From Henricia sp. BOLD:AAB3569 (Eukaryota > Echinodermata > Asteroidea > Spinulosida > Echinasteridae): DNA of 64,000 nt. Position 1 is the first letter of the stretch; every line of letters starts with the position of its first letter. This document shows, one piece after another, positions 13,367 to 23,700 of the stretch. The notes under the pieces were generated by a model. It had not been told where the DNA came from, did not search any database, and saw only the letters and a list, made by a program, of their open reading frames with translations. The stretch covers positions 992,001 to 1,056,000 of the forward strand of contig JBBELK010000384.1 in the NCBI GenBank assembly GCA_037783545.1, read 5' to 3'. The position numbers were made by a program, and so were the translations under genes.

Positions 13367-14674
13367 TCCTAAGTTTAATGGCAGACATGCATGTATGTAT
13401 GGGAGAACCATCATATTTTTTTACCTGATGAAATGTCTGTAAGACCCGAGTACATGTCTTCTTGGTGACAATTCCGTCTTTCGTTAGAGAGGGCAAACAA
13501 GACAAGTGAGACATGCTTGCAGTGAGCTTCAGGCCCTAGACTAACTGAACATTCGCATTGTGTCTCCTGTATTATTCCATGCACATCTAATAACTTCATG
13601 TCTACTTTATAAACCACTGACTTTTTCATTTCTGCTGCCACTCTCCCAGTTACAAAACAGTAGCTGTCCTGGCAAATGTAGCGGAGACCGTGTAGAAATT
13701 TGCCGTAGTACCGGTACATATAGCTTCAGCCTTCTCATCATCGACCTTTTCAAACTGCTGGAAGAACGCCTCCATTTCCTTTGTAGTCACATCAGGAATC
13801 TGAAAAAACAAAAAACAAAACAAGGAGCATATGTCATTGCATGATCTTTAGTTTACACGAGGGAGTGAAAGCGTGCTTTCTGGCAACTTTTAAAGATGTA
13901 TTATCCGTGCAGTTTGGACGTGGCACCTCGAAAAATTGAATTGATAGTTTTCTACAAAAACAAATTACATGCATTAACTTTTAAATGAGTTTAGTTATAA
14001 ATCAAACTTTTGAAAGGTGGCTCTTGATACGTGCGGTGTATAAATAGCCATATGAAAGTGCCGTTGGGTTAAAATATAAATTATGGATTTATTTTGGATA
14101 AAACAAAACATACACTTTCGAGAGAAAACAAATCTAATTTGATAAGGAGCACGGCAATGCAACTTTAAAAAGAAAGAATGGAGAAGTTGACCAAGGCTTC
14201 AGACCTTGGTTTACAAACCATATGAAACAGGTTGAAACATAAGTTTTTCCAACAAAATATTACGCTTTTCTTGCTCTTAAAAATAAGTTGCGTTATTTTC
14301 CCCATCAAATTTACACTTACTGATACATAATGAGTCATTTTAAAGCAACAAGTTTCTGGTTAACTTCCTCACAATTACCCGAAATCTTCTTGAAAGCATT
14401 CTCAAGCACTGAAAATAAAATGAGATGCTGTCCTGCTAAATTATTTTTGACCAGTGGGAAAGACTGAGTGTGCAAAGTGGCACTGTTATTCATAGGCCTT
14501 AATTGTTAACCCTATACTCCCCAGGGTGAACATGTGAAATTGTATTTATTTTGGAGGATTGAGGAGTGTTAAGGCTAATGAAGACGATAACCTCTATAAT
14601 AATTCAAACATGGGTGCAGTGTAAAATTCTGTGGCTGCTACAGCCCGACAATCCCATAGAACCATTATCCTTAA

Positions 14675-15113
14675 AGGGCCATGACATGCTAAACAACTTT
14701 ATGCCTAAGCTTTGTTTCATATGACGGATTACTTGTTCAGCAAGACTATTGTTTGTTTGGATGTTAAATCAATAAAAGGTAGCCTATAGCTTTTTCAACT
14801 TTGAAGATTTCATTGCAATAAATCACAGAGGGCGCTGTTTGGAGTGCATCACGTAAGGAATACAGAAGGGAAAGTTAAGAAAAACATAAGACCTCAAGTT
14901 GGACTTGTGACAAACTGCTGCAGTTTCTACCCCCAGTTTTGTCATGGCTTACAGCAGGCAACATGGAAAACAAACTAAAACAGCCATGGATTACAAAAGT
15001 TTCAGGAAAATTGAGAAAAAAGTTGGAATCTTTTGTGCACAGTTGAATGTGATTTTCTTGTGTTTGCCTCTTGTGACATGACCTCTTGGTCATGAATATG
15101 CATATCTTGTTGA
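14675..15113 (-). mobile_element. TTAA-flanked MITE, family 1 copy B (truncated)
   Basis: Inverse copy of 127-580; TTAA at 14671-14674 marks one end, the other end is lost near 15113 where it abuts the second exon of the SAP/SWIM gene. It interrupts that gene. Confidence 0.7.
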
Positions 15114-15577
15114 AGTCGTGTTCTTAATTCACAGGGTGCAGCATAGCCAAAGTAAACATTCCTATCATAGCAGTCCAACCTAAAGTCAAAATAAACACCA
15201 CTAATTAGTTTAACTTTAAGTTCCACTGCCTGGGTTAGAAATAGTCTGACATACATGTTATGGTTATAAGCTGGGCTTATAATTTATATTATTACTGTGA
15301 CAGCTAGGCATATGATATGAGACCAGAAAAACTAATCCATGTCCACTTTGAGCTGAATCAATACAAGAAAACAAATAGACCCTTTGTGCAGTCTGTACGT
15401 AATTGTACTTGGCCTACATATAAAATAGGTCCGACCTAAATTGCAACGTTAAATTTGGACAAACAAAACGACCCTATAGCCTAGGCTAGGCGAAGGCTAC
15501 GCGGCCCGTTTGCAGGCTAGGATGACACATCTATGATCTAACGTCACGGTACAACTTGCATCCAAAACTCGCCTTAC

Positions 15578-15675
15578 CTTTCAACAAGCTCCCTCTTTCT
15601 TCCCGAGACCTTAGCATTTTTCTTTCCGAGTTCGTTTTTAAGCTGTGGAATAGACCATTCCCCGTATTTCGACAT
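15578..15675 (-). CDS. SAP-domain first exon
   Basis: 98 nt from ATG at 15675 to donor GTAAGG, ending in phase 2. The pattern WSIPQLKNELGKKNAKVSG then RKRELVE fits the SAP helix-extended loop-helix (WxxxxLKxELxxRGxxxSGxKxxLVERL). A 1.96 kb gap separates it from the divergent PLEKHJ1 start. Confidence 0.65.
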
Positions 15676-15681
15676 AACGTT

Positions 15682-17638
15682 AATTTTCTACACCGACATG
15701 ACCGAAGGGTCCAACAAATTCTTGTCATATTGCGCGCGAAGATAGTTGTGTTTGCTGCCCTCTATTGACCATCACTTCAAAAGTCTCCCAATTTCTTACG
15801 TGATTTTTTATGCAAATGAAACAGATCGAGCTTGATGTAATGGAAATAAAGGGCCAACATCAAGAACGAAGCTGTTAGAACTCAATTGAAATTATATATT
15901 CCCTACGTTACGTGCGCCAAATTCCAAGGCCAAAATGGCAATTTAGCAAGTATGTTCACAATTTAATTAATGATCATTTTATTTCAGAAAAATAATCGCT
16001 ATAGACTTATGGCCAAATAACATATTACAGACACTATAATATTAATTTAAATACAAATTTCCACGCATGAAAAAGAAATACTAACATCTTGATAAGCACC
16101 GGGGTCGAATCCAGTCGGTCCCTCAAAGACAAACGAAGTGCACCGACTATTCTTACCCGGGCCATCTACGGAGTGCGATGAGCCGGTCTGACTTAAATTA
16201 GCGATCTACGGAATGCGTGAGCCGGTCTGGCCCAAAGCCATCGAAGGACACTGGTGGACAAATGTGAGCACAGTAGATGAGCTCACTACCAGGAGGCAAA
16301 TACTAAACTTATGCCGTCTGAAAGGGCAAACACAACTGACGCCTAAACAAAGCAAAAAACTGAGGTCGAAACGTGGTACGTGCTTATGCATGATTCGAAC
16401 CCGGTCATCCTTCCTCCATGGTACAACGAACCAAATGCCATCGTGCACACATACGCATTGAATGAAATGAATTAGGCCCATATCGTTCAGAGCTAGCTAC
16501 CAGGGGCGGATCCAGGGGGGGGGGGGTTGTTAATTATTGCCCCAGATCGCACCACAGACTGAGAGCATCTAGAATCCATCTAGAAGCCGTGAGGGCTTCG
16601 CGCTACGCGCTCGCTATTTCATTGTCATCAGCATTTCATGCTTAACAATTTCACGCCCCACCCCCTTAATCCTGGATCCGCCCCTGGCTACGTGAAAGCT
16701 CTGCACCATCGTGGCGGGCTTTACTCTCCGTTTTCTCTTGGCGCAATAAACAATATGTTGCACTTGGCATTAAATAGAAATAAAGTTCTCAAGTACCTTC
16801 ATAAATTATAAAACTGAAATACGGAAAAGAATCGTTCAGTTACTAGAAATTCACCGGAATGTGAAGGCATCGCCGTTTGCTTCAGGTTGTCATGACACCA
16901 TACACGGAAGCCTGTAATAGGCATTTCACGTGAATAAAATCAGGCATACTGGCGTTGTGTACAGTGTCACAGTGTGTGCGTGCAAGTGGTCTTTGTGGGC
17001 CATCGTAGTAAGGCATCAAACCGTTTCAGCCAATCAGCGACGCGCTCCACGTTAGGGGACAGTCCGGGCGATTTCGGGAAAAAAGTGTTCACCGTTTTGT
17101 CCCGATTGTTTGTGTTATTTTGTACTTGTTGATGAGTCAAAATATTAAAGTATTACTTTTTCTTGGAGCCTATGAATTATACTACAAGGTGTGTAGTAAG
17201 TTTCAACTAATTATGCTAGGGGGTTTTGCTATAAGGTGAGCGGATTTCCAGTGAGTTGTCGAAGTGCACCAAGTTAGGGGACATCACTATATACTTTATT
17301 ATCAAATTCAGATGACGAAGAAGGAGATGCAGTTTTAGAAGTAGGAGGAAAAACCCCAGAGAAATCCCCGGGGAAAACCGACGCGGTCAAGTAGGGACTG
17401 CAAACCCGATCAACATACACGCCCTGGATTCGAACCCGACTTTCAGAATCATGTATGGGTCTACTATTTCGAGCCCAAAATAGCCCAAACAAAGCCGGTA
17501 TATCCCTTTAAGTGTGTGTGCGGCGTGTCTGGTCAACCACACAACTACAGAGGGCGCGCTAGTACGAGAACAAACAAACGATAAAGGTGCCACAAATCGC
17601 AGATTAGACCATGATTAGACCTAGCCAAACTGCTAAAA
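15682..17638. other. Region between divergent SAP and PLEKHJ1 starts
   Basis: Contains the hAT-like MITE (16501-16686) and a repeat-like block (about 17040-17510) sharing GGGTCTAC...TTTTCGAGCCCAAA with 49550-49610. The PLEKHJ1 promoter should lie near its right end; no TATA box seen. Confidence 0.3.
16501..16686. mobile_element. hAT-like MITE, CAGGGGCGGATCCAGG ends
   Basis: 186 bp with inverted ends CAGGGGCGGATCCAGG. GCTAC at 16496-16500 repeats at 16687-16691, the remnant of a target duplication. This end sequence is widespread among hAT MITEs. Confidence 0.8.
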
Positions 17639-17768
17639 ATGAGATATTCAGAAAACGAACTGACTCGAATGGCTTTTGCAGCCATCACCACCTGGACAAT
17701 GCAAGGCAAGCTTCTTTATAAAGGAATTCAACAGGGAAAATTACGTGAATTACAGCTGGGAGTACAGG
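17639..17768 (+). CDS. PLEKHJ1: PLEKHJ1 exon 1
   Basis: Starts ATG AGA TAT (MRYSENELTRMAFAAITTWT) and ends before donor GTAAGT in phase 1 (residues 1-43). The strong donor and the match to the vertebrate N-terminus fix the start. Confidence 0.9.
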
Positions 17769-20700
17769 GTAAGTATAAATAAGCCGATATTATACTATAG
17801 ATAGGTACATAGTTCGTGTTTTTTCGCACACATGGAATTACATACGGCAGCATATATCATGTATATATAGGCAGGCCTACTCATCATGTATGGGCCTTTT
17901 TCCAAATCTCGACTTGGGCTCTGGCTCAGGCTCCGGCTCCATGTAAACCACATGGAGCCTGAGCCTAAGTCGAGATTTGGAAGAAGGCCATATGTACCAT
18001 GCGTACCTTTGATAGTTATAGTTTAGTTCCTGAGTAGATGGCATTCCGCAACAAGCGATAGGATTAGGAACTTTGCCCTATTGCCACTTCGCCATGTTCG
18101 CCCCATTACCACTTCGCCCCATATCCTGACGGTACAATTTAGTCTAACCGTAACTGATGTTGTGAAAGGTAGCGATATTGTAACGGACCGAGCAAAATAT
18201 ATTTAACGACAGCAGCCGGGTGTCATCGAATTGATGACTATGTACAAACATTTTTAATATAGAGATACTGCACGTGTACATTTAAATTTATATAAGAAAT
18301 GCCCAACTTGTCTTCAAAATAAAATACTTATCAACCATCATATGGTACATGTACCTGTATATGTCATGCAATTAGCAGCAATATTTAATTCCCACAAAAC
18401 AACCAGTACTAGCCGAGGGTGTACTATAGGGGGCTGGAGAAAATGGCATAAAAACAGCCATCAAATGAACGAAATTTTGTCCAAATAAATGAGAGGGGCA
18501 ACTAAATTCAAAGAAAACATTATTAACTTATCTGAAAATGCAAAGAACCCCTCTCTCTCCAGCCTTCTGCAGTTTTTAACCAGTAATGACCACACTCTAG
18601 ACCAGTACAGGCTGTATTTAGGGCAGTGTAGTCTCATGTATGCATGCATCAGTTACTTTGAATTGAATACCTGTCCAAGCTCCCAACCTAAAGCTTTCCA
18701 GGCCAACAATAGACTGGAATGCATTCAGCTCCCAGAAGCTGGAATGCACCCAGCCTCCAGAAGCTAAAATGCCAACATCTTATGTTATAGGCCTAAAATT
18801 TTACAATACATACTGTATGTCTATTCCTTTATCCATTATTTTGCTTACATATTTTTTTTCTTTTTATAGGTAGGCTATTTGAATAAAAACCTGCGCGCGG
18901 CCGGGCTAATCGCGTTGCACCACAACCTGTTTTGAGACGTGATCAGTGTTTCCCAGATATGTTGTCAGTTTTTAGCTTTAGCGGACGTGCTATTCAAGTA
19001 TTACTAAAACAAAATGGCCAATGGGGTAATTTAACATGTATTTTTCGTCCTTTTGAATATAAAGATGAACAACATTGCCTCACTTGTTGGTAAATTGAAT
19101 TTGAAGTATCTTTCTAAGTCGTCATCCCCATTTGCTAATAAATGTTTACTTGATAATGACCTTGTTTCCAAAAATGTTTAATTTGGTTTTTTTTCAACTT
19201 GGTACACTTTTAAGGGGAATCTGACAGAAGCTCACAAGATTACTACTGTTTCAAATTTTTGCAGAGAGAAACAACAGTTACAACTGCAGGTATAAATGGC
19301 AAAATTTCTTAATTCCACACAATATTCATACGCAAAGTTACACACCACGTGTGCAAAATGACGGCTTCCCATTGGTCGCACGCCCACAAAGGGTGCTCTA
19401 CTTTGGCACAGAGTAGTTTCTTCTCAAGGCATTCTTACATACCGAAGCTATAGCCCACTGGTGAGCGCGTTGCAACATGGTGGTTGTACATGGTGAGCGT
19501 GTTTCTAATGCAAGTATGAGCATCAAACGGATTTGCATTGCGTTGCGCAGGAAATACACCAAGCCTTGCGTGCGATATTTGCTATTAATTAAATGACCTA
19601 GCTTGTTGTCACGTTTGTTATCGTCGCGGAACTTTTAGGCAACGCGGCGGTGCTAGGGCATGGTCACATGGCCATTTCGCACCAAATTTTCCGACTTTCT
19701 TTTGGCTATAATTTCATTTATACTGGACGAAACATGCCCATTTTAGTATTTTGTAATTTCCTTTTGTCGTGTTCTGTTGAATAAAATGCCTTTTATTAAA
19801 CTGGAGTGATTTTAAATTTTGTTGTCACATACCAGTACCTACTTTTTAAAACCTTAGCTGATGGAAAAGGTTGTGAGCCATTTTGAAGTTGCGGCGGTAA
19901 TGGGGTGAAGTGGCGATGTGGCGAAGTGACCAACTGTATAAGCAACTAATCAGTTGGGCATGTTGCGTCCAGGTCAACTCGACCTTCATGACTGTTCGCC
20001 AACTCGACTCAAAGAATGGTCGAACATGTTTAGGGTAGTTTTTGAAAAATGTGGTTATGCATGGCATCCACTCGTATCGTTTTGGAAATAAATGTACACG
20101 TGTCCCATGTGTACATGCAACACTTTGTGTCAACCAGAGAATGTCCATAATACAAATTTTGCTGATTTGTCTCTTTGATAGATCTATTATCTGAAAACAA
20201 AATGACTTTGATGAAAAAATACTTAAAACATTACAGCGTCTCAGAAGATTTGGTGTAAATTGGTTTAAAATCTGTAGAGATAGTCACTTAAAATTTAAAA
20301 ATTCTGGTCGACAGATATTTCATGTTATTTTGAAACACCCCACATTCAAAGTGATGGCTACCGGTACATGTACATGTACATGTAGCTTATAAACTATTAC
20401 CACAGTATTGCAACATGTACACAATTGTATTTTTACAATTTTGTGTTTAAAAAAGAATCCTTGAACCAAATAAGAATAAATGACTTCCTGATTCTTCCCA
20501 ATTCAAACTGCAGTATTCCTAAACCTGTACCGGTATTTATGTTAATTTTGAATCGTTTTCGGTTTCCTATGACAGCATTTAGGGACAGAGAGTTCAGACT
20601 TCAAGACAACTTCCTCTTTTACTACAAGCCAAGTGAAGATAGACGAGGCCTTGAAGTAAATACCTATTTCATCTAATTTTAAATAAATCTGATGTCAGGG

Positions 20701-23700
20701 TTGTCAGCAGATTGAGTTTCAGTTTTGATGATTCAAGTCCAAAGTCACAAACAGCAAGTTAAAGTTTCAATTCATAGTCCCAAGTTGTTACAAAGTAGTA
20801 CATGTACATGTAGTTAAGGGCAGAAGCTAGTCAATGCGTGTGTGAGGCCAAATTCGTGCTGTGAAATACGCTGCTTTTTGTATTTATAATAATAATTTCT
20901 TTTGTTCTTCACATTTCTCAAAACAGCCCCTTGGAGCCCTTCTTTTGGAACGGTGCACAGTCCAGAGAGAGATGAATGCAGACAGAGGCTTTGTGTTCTC
21001 AATAGGTGACTTAAAATTGCCGAAATGCCCCCTTAACTGTGGAAAGACTCATATACTAATTTCCAGCAGGCCCTTGGCTGTTTTGATTGAGCAGGTGCAT
21101 TTTAAAGCAGGATTTGCAGTGCCTAAAACTTTAATAAGCTATTTGACCAGAAAAAAAGCCCTTTAAGGCAGTATACAAGATTGGCATCTCGAAAATCAGA
21201 AATGTTCAGATTTACGCCCAACTTACACAATATAAACATGATGACCGTAGAAAACTTCTCCTGAAATGGTTTTGTCTAAAGGGCTATAGTCTTTGAGAAA
21301 TGAGTAAAACAATTAGTTTTAGTCTCACGAGACAAAAATTAAATTCGCCCCAAAACCAATTCGCCCAAGTGCAATTTCGTCCCCAAACAACTTCGCCCGA
21401 GTGCCATTTCACCCCAAATCACTTAGTCCAAACACTACAAAACCACTTCGTGCACAGGCCGTGGTTCAGGGCAAAGTGGTTTTGGGGCGAAATGACTGCA
21501 AACCCTTTTTTGACCGTTTTCTTAAAAGTACAGAGTTGATTTTTGCTCAGGTTGGTTTTAATCATGCATATATCTGTAATCACACAGGGGGATAAAACTA
21601 TTTGTAACAGTTTACCAATCATGTATACTATCTTTAAGTGAAGTGGTTCTTACTATTCAATACAATAATTCCTCCCGAGATGATCTAAGAGAAAATGATA
21701 ATTGAAGGTACATTTTTTCGTGTGCACACACGTTTTGACTAGGGCACCCTCATGTGATTGTAACTATAATGCCCATGACCACCTCATTACCATGGTATTG
21801 TGGTTTGATTTTCTGTGTACCGGTAGTATATAGCAAGGAAACCATCCTACATGTAAATATAGAACAAATAAGGCTTCGCACAATTTCTCGAAAGCATGGA
21901 CACAGTTTTCCATTGTCTTGGAACATAGATGAGGTACTCAGCTGACTTTACACAGGCTGGTTTTTATCATACACTCCTCAAATCACACACGGAGATACTG
22001 GTACCGTAATGTCATTTGTAACAGTTTTCAAATTCTGTAAATCTTTCAATTTATTCACAGCATTTCAGGAAGATCGAGAGAGGAAGCATTATTTTCTAGC
22101 ACCAACGGCTCAGCAGTGTGATCAGTGGGTCCTTGGTATCCGCAGCGCCAGCTATGAACAGCTCAAAGCTACTTGCATCATGCTCAAAACTAAAGTCAGC
22201 AGGTTGAGGGACATGGTAACGCAATCCCAATTAAAGCCAGTATACAGATTTGCATTGTTCCAAAATGTTAATCAACCATTTGGACGGAAAAATCATACTC
22301 AAATAGTACTATAGAAGTGGTTTCAAATGTCATGACACTTTATATTAAAGGCACAGATTTGTCAGCAATGCGCACCCGCCATATTCACGCCACGAAATAC
22401 GCAGCTCCATAGCAAAAGCATGGAGCTGCGTAATTCGTGGCACGAATTTGGCGCGTGCGCATTGCTGACGAGCATGTGCCTTTAAGAGCAGAATGGCACA
22501 AAAGAAGTTATTATGCATGCCAATGGTAATAATAACCCACTTGCTATGCATGTTCACTTTCTTATTGGCCTTTAATGCAGTTGGGTCACAGCCGTATGGT
22601 GACTTACAGTAAACTCTCATTATAACGCCAGCTGATATAAAACTGTTTGATATAAAGGTCCTTTTTGATATTTGTCCCAGCCATCACTCTGTTCATTGTG
22701 TATGCAGTGGTTACTTTTAGAAGGCTAAAAGTGTTTATTTGACGTTTATAACACTTAGCCCTTGAACATTCCTGCACGCCCTTAATGGTCCAAAAACCCG
22801 TGTCAAAAATCTTACCGTACATTCCAAATCAGACATTTAAAAGCACACCATGGAGGTCCTTGTAATCTCAAGACTTTTGCACCCTTGTTCTTTTTCCATG
22901 ATGACTCAAACATCAGAAGGGAGCAAAATATGGAGTAAAATCGACAATTTTCAAACAGTTTGGTACCACGGACTTCGTCTAGACCGCGTCAAAAGGAAAG
23001 TAGTCCCACCAACGCGAATGGATTTTGTTTACACTCTCTTAAGCCTAGACTGGCCCCCTGTCTACATATTTACTTCCCCCCGCGTCGTATATGAGCGAGA
23101 GTAGCGTAGCGCACATAGACAGGGGACCAGTCTAGGCTTAACATAGCTTTTAAATGTCTGATTTGGAATGTACAGTAAGATTTTTGACACAGGTTTTTGG
23201 ACCATTAAGGGCGTGCAGGAATGTTCCACATGGCGAATGGGGTTAAAATGTTAAAGGGCTAAAAGTGTATATACAAAATGATAACGTCCCAATATAAACG
23301 TCAAATAAACACTTTTAGCCTTCTAAAAGTATGCAGTGGTTATAGCACTCTCTGGATATCAGGCTCGCTTTAGCGCTAATTCAGTCCCATGAATACTTAC
23401 TACATGTAGAGCGCTATGAGAGTTTACTGTAGACCGGCTGTAAAACTGTTATCCTGAGTTAAACCACCCCGTAGACCAGAAATAGTCAATTTTTGGTGTT
23501 AAAATAGTTTATCATGTACTGGAGCCTCTTCAGACACAACTGATCAGAGACTATTGAACTCAAATTAGCTTTTAAAGGACATCTTTAGTCAAATGAGTGT
23601 TTGCCGCATAGCTCTATGTTTGCAACTATACCCACCGTATAAAGACCTACTTCATTATACAACACCTTTTCATCATCTGCACATGTTTTTAACCAAGGAG

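Larger units (their letters stand above)
13367..15675 (-). pseudogene. SAP-domain / SWIM zinc-finger gene, probably broken
   Basis: Seen: exon 15675-15578 encodes MSKYGEWSIPQLKNELGKKN followed by a helix ending GRKRELVE, a SAP-type DNA-binding motif, then donor GTAAGG. A second piece from 15179 joins in phase (LDCYDRN) and runs into a TTAA-type MITE near 15112. A third exon (13799 to about 13367) encodes MKKSVVYKVD and the SWIM signature CECSVSLGPEAHCKH, then CTRVLQTFHQ and YDGSP, before meeting a dispersed repeat. Its frame changes twice, once at an AT dinucleotide near 13719 and once near 13500 after the SWIM motif. Known from memory: multi-copy invertebrate proteins combine SAP and SWIM domains, sometimes with a YqaJ-like nuclease; none is visible here. 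The frame changes, MITE and repeat suggest a decayed copy; assembly error is the alternative. Confidence 0.6.

Noticed and set aside
14350-14412. Possible extra exon of the SAP/SWIM gene (LENAFKKISGNCEEVNQK)
   Set aside because: The acceptor phase does not fit the first exon and a stop follows; the exon at 15179 fits better.
14826-14843. CTCF-type site (AGAGGGCGCTGTTT), also near 17550 and 63752
   Set aside because: The core is short, one copy is inside a MITE, and no flanking match supports binding.
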